Shown here: one piece after another, positions 44,299 through 52,725 of the stretch
Layout of the letters: each line of letters opens with the position of its first letter
Numbering within the stretch: position 1 is the first letter of the stretch
Source: AG2 sp036493735
GTDB taxonomy: Bacteria > Gemmatimonadota > Gemmatimonadetes > Gemmatimonadales > Gemmatimonadaceae
Direction of reading: 5' to 3'
Assembly (NCBI GenBank): GCA_036493735.1
Contig: DASXPH010000085.1
Coordinates: 124,001-188,000 of the forward strand
Length of the DNA: 64,000 nt
Position numbers and translations under genes: made by a program
Notes under the pieces: generated by a model
The model's input: the letters and a program-made list of their open reading frames with translations, nothing else
Database searches by the model: none
Told to the model about the DNA's origin: nothing

Positions 44299-44781
44299 AT
44301 GAGAATCGAAGAGCTCCGCCTAACGATGGCGGAGCTCTCGTGTTTCTGCACCCATCGCCAGGAGGAAGACGTGTGGTACACGGTCATGCTCGGCAACAAT
44401 CCAGTCGGCGGCGTGGAGTTGCCAGTTGGTGGTCTCACGGCCGGTGCGATGGTGGCTCTGCCGGCCTACCTGCAAATGCGTTTGACGATCTGCGAAGCGA
44501 CTGATGCACTCTTCCAGCTTGGGCTCTTCGGGAGTGCGATGCCCGCGCTTCCGCCCTTTCCAGCGGAGGTGCTGCGGCTACGTCGGAGAATGAGTCGGGC
44601 CGCTCGGCTCCGCTTCATGCTCGTGGACGCCACGGGTGCGGTCGCCGACACGTCATTCGTGAATCTGCTCGAACCCCCCGGCGATCATCGCGTTGTTGTC
44701 GTTGCAGGGTTTTCGCTCGCGAGCGCGGCCGTTGGAGCAGGAAACCCGGGATCGCCGACAGAGCTATTGCGTCGCCAATGA
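44299..44781 (+). CDS. Hypothetical protein
   Basis: 160 residues from ATG 44299. It has no signal peptide. The sequence contains two Cys residues close together (LSCFCTHRQEEDVWYTVMLG), then VELPVGGLTAGAMVALPAYL and RLRFMLVDATGAVADTSFVN. The composition is that of a soluble mixed alpha/beta protein. I do not recognise the family. Confidence 0.55.
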   Translation: MRIEELRLTMAELSCFCTHRQEEDVWYTVMLGNNPVGGVELPVGGLTAGAMVALPAYLQMRLTICEATDALFQLGLFGSAMPALPPFPAEVLRLRRRMSRAARLRFMLVDATGAVADTSFVNLLEPPGDHRVVVVAGFSLASAAVGAGNPGSPTELLRRQ

Positions 44782-44868
44782 GGTCATCGTCAGGCGGCGC
44801 TCACGACGAACCTAGCGGCCAACGTCGTCAGAGCTCATTGTTGATCGTTGACTAACGGAGGCGACGTC

Positions 44869-45252
44869 ATGATGAAACGCTTACACCCGTGTTTGTCGGC
44901 TCTGACCCTAGCGCTGAGCGTAAGCTGCGCTCGCGGCGGAACGCCTCACGATAGCACTCAGCCGCCGGAGATGACGTCGCACATCGTAGCACCGGCGCTG
45001 AAGGTGCCCGTGACGCAGCACGGAGCGCCAGCGCCGGTCCGACTCGACATTGAGGTGCTGATTCAGAGCGACGGACGGCCCGATATGAGTACTCTCAAGC
45101 TCACTGGGTTCGGGGTCGTTGAAAACGAAGATGCCATTCGACGGTGGATCGAACAGTCCAACTTCAGGCCCGCGCGTCGTGGCGATGAGCCCGTCGCGGC
45201 AGTCTACAAGCTGAAGCTAGCGGCGCGTGCTGAGGTCCTTCGCGTGCCGTAG
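44869..45252 (+). CDS. Small lipoprotein with TonB-C-terminal-like domain
   Basis: 127 residues from ATG 44869, with GGAGG 7 bases upstream. The signal peptide ends LALSVSC. The mature domain (about 60-125) reads PVRLDIEVLIQSDGRPDMST, then AIRRWIEQSNFRPARRGDEPV and a final VYKLKLAARAEV. The pattern of 'V.V.I..DG......VL.......A...A...W.F.PA...G..V' is like the C-terminal domain of TonB, which contacts outer-membrane receptors; here it would be a periplasmic lipoprotein without the energising helix. It ends in a REP-like block. Confidence 0.65.
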   Translation: MMKRLHPCLSALTLALSVSCARGGTPHDSTQPPEMTSHIVAPALKVPVTQHGAPAPVRLDIEVLIQSDGRPDMSTLKLTGFGVVENEDAIRRWIEQSNFRPARRGDEPVAAVYKLKLAARAEVLRVP

Positions 45253-45302
45253 CGGTGATCGGTGGTCGGTCAGATCACCGTTCACCGATCACCGTTCACC
45301 GT
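45253..45302. repeat. REP-like block, copy 2
   Basis: CGGTGATCGGTGGTCGGT faces ATCACCGTTCACCGATCACCGTTCACCG, forming an inverted repeat of the same units as at 2094-2176. It starts directly after the lipoprotein stop and includes the stop codon (45296-45298) of the convergent amidohydrolase, so the repeat has entered coding sequence. Confidence 0.7.
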
Positions 45303-46477
45303 GGTAATCCCTTCGTGATCCTCAGCGCGTTCTGATAATAGACCTTCTTCAACACGCTATCGGGGAGGTCGATGCCGTAGAGCTTCCAGAACGCGTGATA
45401 GTTCCGATAGTAGTCGAAGTACTCGTCGCGTGTCTCGAAGACGCGCCAGTAATACGGGTACTCCTCGGGCTGGAAGGAATCCTTGCCGAACAGAATGCGG
45501 TCCTGGTATTTGACGAAGAAGTCGTGCGCGCCACGCGGCTGACGGCCGATGTCGTAGAGGACGGCGCCGACCTCGGTGTACACGTTGGGCATCTCGTCCA
45601 GCATCTTGCCGAGTCGTCCGAGGTCGTTCGCGTGCCAACCCATGTGCGCGGCGACGAAGTTCGTCTTGGGGTGCTTGCGGAACAAATTGTCCCGCTCGGC
45701 CATCAGCTCCTGGAAGCTCGGAAAGCGATCGGCTGGATAGCGACGGTTCGGGAATAGCGCGAGCTCGAGCCAGCGCTCGTTGTTGTAGTCGATCGGCTCG
45801 AAGAATTGCTCGGGATCCGCCGTGTGAATGAAGACGGGAATGCCGAGTCGAGCGCACGCGTCCCAGATCGGATCGAGATCGGGGTCATCGAGCTTGAGGC
45901 GGGAGCCGTCCGCCTTCTTGATGCTCAGGCCAAAGCTCTTCGGAATCTCACCGACACCGACGGCGCCGGCGGCGATACTCGCCTCGAGATCGGCCACTGC
46001 CTTGTCCGCCCACCCCGGGCCAACGTTTCGGAAATCGATTCCGGCGAGGACGCGCACGCGATCCTTCATCGACGGCGACGCGCGCACCGTCGCCAGCACG
46101 TTGCGCAATCGATCGCCGCGCAGATTGTCCGCCGCGAGCATGATGCGGAGGTTCAAGCTGTCCATCGCCGTGCCCAGCCTCGCGAGCCCCTCGCTGGACT
46201 CGAGCAGATCCTCCGGATGGCCATGGAAGTCGATTGCGGGATACTTGGCGCGCCTCACGAGGTGCACCGGCGTCACCAGCGTCGATCGGGGCCGATAGTC
46301 CACGATGCTCGGTGGCGCGATATCTGGCGCCATGCAGCTGCGGGGGCGCACCTCGGTCTGGCCGCTCGGGCAAGGCTCGCCCTGCTGAATGGGGGTGGCC
46401 TGGCGACGGCCGGGCTGAGAAGAGGCGGGAGCAGCAACCAATGTCGCCGCGATGGCGAGTAAGAAACGAGGACGCAT
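45296..46477 (-). CDS. Exported amidohydrolase (amidohydrolase_2 family)
   Basis: 393 residues from ATG 46477, with a signal peptide ending LVAAPASSQ. The TIM-barrel metal motifs are YPAIDFHGHPEDLL (His-x-His), IPVFIHTADPEQFF (His), FVAAHMGWHANDL (His) and ILFGKDSFQPEEYP (Asp). The family hydrolyses or decarboxylates small acids. A Cys-containing segment (EPCPSGQTEVRPRSCMAPD) precedes the barrel. The substrate is unknown. Periplasmic. Its last codons lie within the REP-like block. Confidence 0.88.
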   Translation of the reverse strand: MRPRFLLAIAATLVAAPASSQPGRRQATPIQQGEPCPSGQTEVRPRSCMAPDIAPPSIVDYRPRSTLVTPVHLVRRAKYPAIDFHGHPEDLLESSEGLARLGTAMDSLNLRIMLAADNLRGDRLRNVLATVRASPSMKDRVRVLAGIDFRNVGPGWADKAVADLEASIAAGAVGVGEIPKSFGLSIKKADGSRLKLDDPDLDPIWDACARLGIPVFIHTADPEQFFEPIDYNNERWLELALFPNRRYPADRFPSFQELMAERDNLFRKHPKTNFVAAHMGWHANDLGRLGKMLDEMPNVYTEVGAVLYDIGRQPRGAHDFFVKYQDRILFGKDSFQPEEYPYYWRVFETRDEYFDYYRNYHAFWKLYGIDLPDSVLKKVYYQNALRITKGLPR

Positions 46478-46610
46478 CAGAGTCTCGAGGTAGCAGCAGC
46501 TCAACACTCGCCGCTGAGATATTGGAGTCAAGATATGCCTGAGGCAGGCACGGCGTCTACCAGCACTGGGCGGTGGTTGAGGAGCCGCTGCCGATGACAC
46601 ATTTTGAATC

Positions 46611-47153
46611 GTGCAGCCGATCCCGACTCCCGATTTACAGTTCTCGTATCGCACCGCTCGATCGACGGCGATCACGACGGCGATCATTGCCGTGGTGCTC
46701 ATCGAGTCCGTGGCGGTGCATTTCGCGGTGGCCGTGCGGCATTTGGCTCTCGCGTGGGGACTGACGCTCTCGAGCCTTCTCGCCATCCTCTGGCTGGTGC
46801 GGGATTACGTCGCGCTCGGCGCGGGCGCCGTGCGGGTATCGGCGGACGAAGTGCACCTCACCATCGGGCGACGTTTCAAGCTGGACATTCCGCTCAGAGC
46901 CATCGCGCGCGTGATCTCGCCAACGTTTCGCGACCTGCCAACGCCCGGCACCACGCAGGGGCGTGACTTTGTCAATCTCACGAAGCCAGCGGCGCCTAAC
47001 GTACTGCTGGGCCTCGAGGAGACACGGCGCATTCGGATCGCGACCGGGATCGGGCGCGACGTGAAGCGCATCGCGCTCAAGCTCGACGATCCCCGCGCAT
47101 TCATATCTGCGATCGAGGCGCGTCGCGCGGCGCTGGCGGCGCGATCGGCCTGA
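46611..47153 (+). CDS. Membrane protein with PH-like C-terminal domain
   Basis: 180 residues from GTG 46611. Two hydrophobic segments are at about 20-42 (TAITTAIIAVVLIESVAVHF) and 45-65 (LALAWGLTLSSLLAILWLV). The cytoplasmic part (about 75-180) resembles bacterial PH-like domains (VRVSADEVHLTIGRRFKLDI, then PLRAIARVISPTFRD and VLLGLEETRRIRIATG). No ribosome site is close to the start. The stop is followed directly by the next ATG, so it probably forms an operon with the methyltransferase and GNAT genes. Confidence 0.65.
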   Translation: MQPIPTPDLQFSYRTARSTAITTAIIAVVLIESVAVHFAVAVRHLALAWGLTLSSLLAILWLVRDYVALGAGAVRVSADEVHLTIGRRFKLDIPLRAIARVISPTFRDLPTPGTTQGRDFVNLTKPAAPNVLLGLEETRRIRIATGIGRDVKRIALKLDDPRAFISAIEARRAALAARSA

Positions 47154-47708
47154 ATGGATGCGAGCCACGCGGGTCGCCTCATCGCACCGGCTGTTGCTCC
47201 CGGTGATGTGTGGGCAGATCTCGGCGCGGGGACTGGCACGTTCACTGCGGCGCTGGCGCGCCTCGTCGGTCACGAGGGACGCGTGTACGCGGTGGAGCGG
47301 GATGCGCGTGCGGTGGGCGCGCTCGGTGTGTTAGCGCAGAGGGAATCGAGCGACAGCGGGCGACTCACCGTCGTTCACGGCGACTTCACCGAGCCTCTCG
47401 ATCTTCCCGTGCTCGACGGCGTGCTGCTCGCGAACGCGCTGCATTTCGTCCCCGACGGCGAACAATGGTCCCTGCTCGCGCGACTCGCGACATCACTGAA
47501 CGCGGACGGGGCCGTCGTGATCGTCGAGTACGACAACCGGCCGCGGAGCCGATGGGTACCCTTTCCGGTGTCGCTCGCGCGCCTCGACAATCTCGCGCGC
47601 CAAGCCGGGCTCGCGGCGCCAGTGCTCGTTGGCCGGCGCGGTTCGGATTATGGCGGCACGATGTACGCCGCGCGCCTCGACCGGCACGCCGCCAGCAAAG
47701 CCTCATGA
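47154..47708 (+). CDS. Class I SAM-dependent methyltransferase
   Basis: 184 residues. Motif I is WADLGAGTGTFTAALA (SAM binding), motif II is VYAVERDARAVGAL, and motif IV is DGVLLANALHFVPDGEQW. A UbiE/COQ5-like or small-molecule methyltransferase is likely; the acceptor is unknown. The start follows the previous stop without a gap, and the stop overlaps the next start (ATGA), marking an operon. Cytoplasmic. Confidence 0.85.
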   Translation: MDASHAGRLIAPAVAPGDVWADLGAGTGTFTAALARLVGHEGRVYAVERDARAVGALGVLAQRESSDSGRLTVVHGDFTEPLDLPVLDGVLLANALHFVPDGEQWSLLARLATSLNADGAVVIVEYDNRPRSRWVPFPVSLARLDNLARQAGLAAPVLVGRRGSDYGGTMYAARLDRHAASKAS

Positions 47709-48256
47709 TGCGACTGACTTTCGCGCTCGCAGGCCCCGCCGACGCGCCGACGCTCGCGGAGCTCCGCGCGGAGGCAGCGCGCGACCTGACAGGGAAGTTT
47801 GGCGACGGACATTGGTCCACGGAGCCGACGTTGCGCGGCGCAATCGCGGACCTGCGGAATGCGCAGGTGTGGGTCGCGCGACGGGGCAAGCAGCCCGTCG
47901 CCACGTTTCGCCTCGCCACGAAGAAGCCCTGGGCGATAGATACAGCCTATTTTACGAACTGCCGCCGCGCGATCTACCTGACCAACATGGCCGTGCAGCC
48001 AGAGCTGCAGCGGCAGGGCGTTGGTCGCCGCTGCATCGAGCATGCGATCGAGCGAGTACGTCTGTGGCCCGGCAATGCTATTCGATTAGACGCCTACAAC
48101 GCCGACGCGGGCGCGGGTGGTTTCTACGAGAAGTGCGGCTTCCGGCAGGTTGGACGCGTGGTGTATCGACTGACACCGCTCGTGTATTACGAGCTCCTAC
48201 TACCACGAAGGCTTCGCGACGTCGCCAATTCAGCGCGCCACGGCGAGCGAGTATAG
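47705..48256 (+). CDS. GNAT family N-acetyltransferase
   Basis: 183 residues from ATG 47705, overlapping the methyltransferase stop by 4 bases. The acetyl-CoA site is IYLTNMAVQPELQRQGVGRRCIEHAI (Q/RxxGxG). The later segment RLDAYNADAGAGGFYEKCGFRQV fits the GNAT C-terminal half. The substrate is unknown. The 3' end overlaps the convergent PadR gene by 27 bases. Confidence 0.88.
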   Translation: MMRLTFALAGPADAPTLAELRAEAARDLTGKFGDGHWSTEPTLRGAIADLRNAQVWVARRGKQPVATFRLATKKPWAIDTAYFTNCRRAIYLTNMAVQPELQRQGVGRRCIEHAIERVRLWPGNAIRLDAYNADAGAGGFYEKCGFRQVGRVVYRLTPLVYYELLLPRRLRDVANSARHGERV

Positions 48257-48571
48257 ACGTTGTACATCGATCCCGCGCCAGAGACGCTCGCGCATCGCTC
48301 GGGTCTCGGTCAGAGCCGACGCCCCCCCGGCCGTGAGCGCGAAGACACGACGCGACGGACCGTCGCTCACATCGCGGCGTGAGGCGAGAAGGCCTTTCGC
48401 CTCGAGGCGGTCGAGCGTCGCGTAAACAGCGCCGATCGCCAGCTCGCGGTTGGTGACGCGCTCGATCTCACGTCGCACCTGCATGCCATACGCTTCGTCG
48501 GCACTCCGGAGTACGGCGACGAGGATCTGTTCCTCGAGCACGCCGAGCGGAACGAACTCGGATTGGCGCAT
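48230..48571 (-). CDS. PadR family transcriptional regulator
   Basis: 113 residues from ATG 48571. The winged helix shows LGVLEEQILVAVLRSADEAYG, MQVRREIERVTNREL and IGAVYATLDRLEAKGLLASR (recognition helix and wing). PadR proteins repress nearby genes and respond to small molecules. It follows the permease stop by 2 bases on the same strand, so it is the second gene of a permease-PadR operon. A palindrome upstream of the permease (51274-51288) may be its operator. Confidence 0.88.
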   Translation of the reverse strand: MRQSEFVPLGVLEEQILVAVLRSADEAYGMQVRREIERVTNRELAIGAVYATLDRLEAKGLLASRRDVSDGPSRRVFALTAGGASALTETRAMRERLWRGIDVQRLYSLAVAR

Positions 48572-48573
48572 TG

Positions 48574-51249
48574 TCAGGACTCTCTCAACACGATGGCGGG
48601 GTCCACCTTTCCTGCGCGCCAGGCCGGCACGAACGCGGCGATGACGCCGATGACCAGCAGCACGAGGCTGGCCGCAATGAACGCGATCGGGTCGACAGTG
48701 CTGACGTCGAAGAGGAACGAGACGAGCAACCGCGCCAGTAGGACGGTTCCGATCGCGCCAATCGCGACTCCCATCAACACGAGCGCCGTACCCTGGGCGA
48801 CGATGTGCCTGACGACGAGTGTGCCGCGGAGTCCGAGGGCGACGCGGATCGCCCAATCCCTCTTGCGCCGCGCCGCGAAGTGCGCGATCACGCCGTAGAT
48901 GCCCACCGCGCCGAGCACGAGTGCCAGCGCCGATAAGATCGTGAGCAGAGTCATGATCTGGCGCGCCGGCCCGACGGCCAGGTCGAAGACGCGGTCCATG
49001 GTCGTCGTTTGTTCGATCGCATAGCCAGGCGCCAGGCGTTGAATCGTGCGACGCGCCGCGTCGAGCAACGCCGGAGCGTCGGCGGGGCGCGCCGCGCGAA
49101 TGACGAAGGTCGCGTGATTGTAGCCGAACCAGGGCGCCTGCTCACCCGCGAGGTAGTAACGCACTGGCTCCGGCTTATCCGTGAGATTTGCCTCCGCCAC
49201 GTTGCCGACGATGCCGACGATGCGCTGATGTCCTCGGAAGCCGCCGCCCATGATCCGGCCAATCGGGTTCTCGCCCGGAAAGTATTTCTTGGCGAACGCT
49301 TCGTTGATGACGACAGCTAATTCGGGATCGAGGCTGTCAGCCGGCGGCGGCTCGCGGTCGGAGGCGTCGAAGGTGCGCCCCTGCCGCAACTTGATGCCTA
49401 ACGTTGCGAAGTAGTCGCGCGATACGATCCGAAAGTAGGTGAACGTGTTCGCCGCACTCGGCTTACCGGGAATAGTCACGTCGAAGCTGTCGCCGCCGCC
49501 GCGCAATGGAATCTTCATCGCGACCGCGGCTGACTTCACGCCGGGAAGATCGGCGAGCGCCGCACGCAGCTGCTCGATCGCCCGCCAGCGCTCCCTCATG
49601 CGAACGCTCTGGCTGCCGAGCACGTCGATGACCGCGATGCCCTTCGTGTCGATGCCGGGATCGAGCGCATACAGCTTGGCGACGCTGCGCACGAGTAGCG
49701 CGGCCCCCGAGGCGATGAGCATCGCCAATGCGACTTCGGCGATGACGAGCGCGCGCTCGAGCCGACCACCGCGTCCCTGAATCCCGCCAGTGCGCGCGCC
49801 GATGAGGGCACCACGCAAGTCACCACGCCAGAGTGAGAACGCGGGGACGAGCGCGATCAATAATACTGCGAGCAGCGCAATGACCAGCGCGGCGGCGAAC
49901 ATCGACCAGTCAAAACCGGCGCTCTCGGCCCACGCGCCGATGGGCATCGCTCGTACGAGCACGCCGAAGCCGACGGCGGCGAATGCGCCACCCACGACGG
50001 CGGCAAGAATACCAATGAGCAGCGATTCGATCACGAGCTGCTGCGCGATCCGCGTTCGCGTCGCGCCGAGGGCGGATCGCACCGCGAGCTCCGACGCGCG
50101 GCCTTCCACCTGCCCGAGCATGAGCGCGGCGACGTTCGTGCACGCGATGAGAAGAATGAGCGCCATCGCGACAAAGGTCGCGACGATCGCGGGCCGGATC
50201 GAGCCAAGCAGCTCGTCGCGCATCGGGACGATCGACGCGTTCTTGGTCTTGTCGCCGCCCTCGGGATAGGTGAAGCGTTGATGAAGGATCGCCGTTAGGC
50301 GATCCACGTACGGGGCGAAGTGGTGGACGTCCACGCCGGGCGCGGCAAGGCCGAGCAGGAGGTAGCTGCCGTTACGCCCCTCCGGGTCGAGCGCTTTGGG
50401 AAGCCAGATTCGCACCGACGGATTCGGATACCAGAATCCGCGCGGCATCACACCGATGACCGTGCGTGGCACGTCATCGAGCGTGAGGCGCGTGCCGATG
50501 ATCGACGCATTGCCGCCGAGCTGCTGCCACAGCCCGTAGCTCAGAACGGCCACCGGCTCCGCGCCCTGCGCGTCGTCACCAATGCGAGGGCCGCGGCCGA
50601 GCAACGGTTTGGCGCCGAGAACATCGAAAAGCTCGCCGGTAATCGTTAGGCCGGCGAGGAGCTGCGCCGGCCCATCGCCGGTGCGCATCGTGACGTCGCC
50701 GGGCCGTTGTGCGCCGACGAGTTGAAAGCCGGGGATCTTGCCACGCAGGTAGAGGAATTCCTCTTCCGTCCACCAGCCGGGCATCCAGAACGTGCCGACA
50801 CGATCGGCGTTCGGGTATGGCAGGGCATCCAGCAGCAGCGGCCTGGCGATACCGAAGATGGCGGCGGTGCCGCCGATGCCTAACGCGAGCGTCAGTACGG
50901 ACAGCAGCGTGTAAAGCGGACGCGTACGCAGGCGGCGAACGGCGTAGTGGGCGTCGGCGAGCCAGGTTCTCATGCGTTGCTCTCCAGGTCGATAAGCGTT
51001 CGCGCGTGGTTCGAAGCCCGTCCAGCCGCGCCACCAGGTCCAGCGCAGAAATACGGGCGCGGAACGGAGTAGCTGGCTCCAGAGCCAGCGCGTGGCGGCG
51101 GCGCGTCCCTGGCGGCCGGCAATCGCCGCGAATTCCTCGGCGACGTCGGACAGCAATTCGTCGCGTTCGGCGCGCGGTACCACGACGCGTAGCAGCGCGG
51201 CGGGCACGCGTGGCATCAGTCGCCCGTCGGACTCGTCAGGCAGCTTCAT
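48574..51249 (-). CDS. MacB/FtsX-type ABC transporter permease (ADOP family) with PadR downstream
   Basis: 891 residues from ATG 51249. The N-terminal 75 residues are the 'permease prefix' segment (RAERDELLSDVAEEFAAIAG). Then come the first helix (TLALGIGGTAAIFGIARPLL), a MacB-type periplasmic domain with TVIGVMPRGFWYPNP, an FtsX unit (ILLIACTNVAALMLGQVEGR), the second periplasmic domain and a final FtsX unit ending PAWRAGKVDPAIVLRES. It probably works with an ATPase encoded elsewhere. It is cotranscribed with the PadR gene. Confidence 0.9.
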   Translation of the reverse strand: MKLPDESDGRLMPRVPAALLRVVVPRAERDELLSDVAEEFAAIAGRQGRAAATRWLWSQLLRSAPVFLRWTWWRGWTGFEPRANAYRPGEQRMRTWLADAHYAVRRLRTRPLYTLLSVLTLALGIGGTAAIFGIARPLLLDALPYPNADRVGTFWMPGWWTEEEFLYLRGKIPGFQLVGAQRPGDVTMRTGDGPAQLLAGLTITGELFDVLGAKPLLGRGPRIGDDAQGAEPVAVLSYGLWQQLGGNASIIGTRLTLDDVPRTVIGVMPRGFWYPNPSVRIWLPKALDPEGRNGSYLLLGLAAPGVDVHHFAPYVDRLTAILHQRFTYPEGGDKTKNASIVPMRDELLGSIRPAIVATFVAMALILLIACTNVAALMLGQVEGRASELAVRSALGATRTRIAQQLVIESLLIGILAAVVGGAFAAVGFGVLVRAMPIGAWAESAGFDWSMFAAALVIALLAVLLIALVPAFSLWRGDLRGALIGARTGGIQGRGGRLERALVIAEVALAMLIASGAALLVRSVAKLYALDPGIDTKGIAVIDVLGSQSVRMRERWRAIEQLRAALADLPGVKSAAVAMKIPLRGGGDSFDVTIPGKPSAANTFTYFRIVSRDYFATLGIKLRQGRTFDASDREPPPADSLDPELAVVINEAFAKKYFPGENPIGRIMGGGFRGHQRIVGIVGNVAEANLTDKPEPVRYYLAGEQAPWFGYNHATFVIRAARPADAPALLDAARRTIQRLAPGYAIEQTTTMDRVFDLAVGPARQIMTLLTILSALALVLGAVGIYGVIAHFAARRKRDWAIRVALGLRGTLVVRHIVAQGTALVLMGVAIGAIGTVLLARLLVSFLFDVSTVDPIAFIAASLVLLVIGVIAAFVPAWRAGKVDPAIVLRES

Positions 51250-51273
51250 TGGATGTGATCGAGGCAGCGCTAT

Positions 51274-51288
51274 TTCTACAATGTAGAA
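51274..51288. promoter_or_regulatory. Perfect 15-base palindrome, candidate PadR operator
   Basis: TTCTACA-A-TGTAGAA is a perfect 7-1-7 inverted repeat 24 bases upstream of the permease ATG (51249). TACA/TGTA half-sites are typical for small winged-helix repressors (PadR, BlaI). Autoregulation of the permease-PadR operon is inferred. The rest of the 288-base gap 51250-51537 shows only the ribosome site of the ankyrin gene. Confidence 0.55.
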
Positions 51289-51537
51289 GCGACGCGCGCA
51301 AGGGGGGCATCGGCCTGTGCTTGATTGGACGCCACAATCTCGGGAAAGGTTGGCGTGACGAGGGCTCTCATCCCTTCTCGTTGACGGCTGCGCGCCGCGG
51401 GAGCTATGCTTTTCGGCGCGCATCAGGGCGCACCCCGTCCGCGGAAAGGGCCGAGCCCACCTGACTCGTCATGCCGACAATGCGCGATCTTCTTTCAGCC
51501 CGTCGGGCGGACGCGGGCGCTTGCGAAAGGAGATCTT

Positions 51538-52716
51538 ATGTCCGTTCCAGCCTCATCTCTCCCGGCGCGTCCGTCACTCGAGCAGCTTCGAAAGCGCGCC
51601 AAAGAGCTCCTTCGAGCCTTCCGAGCCGAGGAGCCAGCCGCGATCACCCGGGTGCGCGCGCAGCTCGCCGCAGCCAAAGCAATGACTCTTGCCGACGCGC
51701 AGTTCGTGATCGCGCGTGAGCACGGGTTCGCAAGTTGGGCGAAGCTCAAGCGACACGTCCTCGCGGTCGAGCGCCCCGGCGATTTCGACGAAGCCATTTG
51801 GGGTGCCGACAGCTGGCCATTTCTCGTCGCCGTTTTCGAAGGACGAGAAGCCGCCGTAGCCGACATGCTGCGCGTCGATCCGACGCTAGCACGCGCCGAG
51901 TATGCCTACCTGCAACCGCTGCATTACGCGGTGCGCGGCGGCCGGCCGGGCATGGTGCGGCTGCTCATCGAAGCTGGCGCGGACCCACTCGCGGAGGGGT
52001 GGGGCCGCCGGATCGACGAGGATACTCCGCTGGCGCGCGCGCGTGATCGCGAGCAGCCAGAGATCATCGCCCTGCTCGAGGATGCGGTCGCGCATCGGCG
52101 TCCACCGGCGCCACCCCGCGACGTGCGCACGACCGACGCATGGCGTGAGGTCGAGAACGAGATGTTCAAGGTCGGCGGCAGCGGCGACACGACACGCGCG
52201 TTGGCGATGATCCGCGATCATCCAGGCGTCGCGCAGGCCGGTCTCTACGAGGCCGTTCACCATGACCAGCCGGAAATGGTCAGGCTCCTCATCGAGCATG
52301 GCGCCGACCCGACGATTCCCTGGCGATGGGCCTGCTGGTATACACCGCTCATGCACTCGTTACGATATCCCGAGCCGCGTTACGAGACCGCTCAACTGCT
52401 CCTCGACCACGGGGTCCAACCGGACGACACCAACGGCCTTGGCATGGCTACGGTGCACATCCTCGCCAAAGAGGGCACGATGGCGGCCGCAGGCTGGCTG
52501 CTCGACCGCGGCGCCGATATCCACGCCCGCGACCGTGAGTTCGAGTCCACGCCGCTGGCGTGGGCGGCGCGCGCGGGCCGCGAGGACATGGTGACGTTCC
52601 TGTTGTCGCGCGGGGCGAGGCGCGTGCTGCCGGACGACGAGCCATGGTCGACACCCTCGGCGTGGGCACGCCGGCGGGGGCACGGCCGGCTCGTCAGGCT
52701 ACTCGAGGATCGCTGA
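51538..52716 (+). CDS. Ankyrin-repeat protein with N-terminal SWxxLKxH module (paralogue)
   Basis: 392 residues from ATG 51538, with AAAGGAG upstream. The N-terminal module (about 10-75) has SLEQLRKRAKELLRAFRAEE and ADAQFVIAREHGFASWAKLK, matching the protein at 4373-5710. Ankyrin repeats follow: LQPLHYAVRGGRPGMVRLLI, GLYEAVHHDQPEMVRLLIEH, YTPLMHSLRYPEPRYETAQL and STPLAWAARAGREDMVTFLL. Protein-protein binding is expected. It ends 9 bases from the convergent histidine-kinase gene. Confidence 0.85.
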   Translation: MSVPASSLPARPSLEQLRKRAKELLRAFRAEEPAAITRVRAQLAAAKAMTLADAQFVIAREHGFASWAKLKRHVLAVERPGDFDEAIWGADSWPFLVAVFEGREAAVADMLRVDPTLARAEYAYLQPLHYAVRGGRPGMVRLLIEAGADPLAEGWGRRIDEDTPLARARDREQPEIIALLEDAVAHRRPPAPPRDVRTTDAWREVENEMFKVGGSGDTTRALAMIRDHPGVAQAGLYEAVHHDQPEMVRLLIEHGADPTIPWRWACWYTPLMHSLRYPEPRYETAQLLLDHGVQPDDTNGLGMATVHILAKEGTMAAAGWLLDRGADIHARDREFESTPLAWAARAGREDMVTFLLSRGARRVLPDDEPWSTPSAWARRRGHGRLVRLLEDR

Positions 52717-52725
52717 GGCGCTGGC

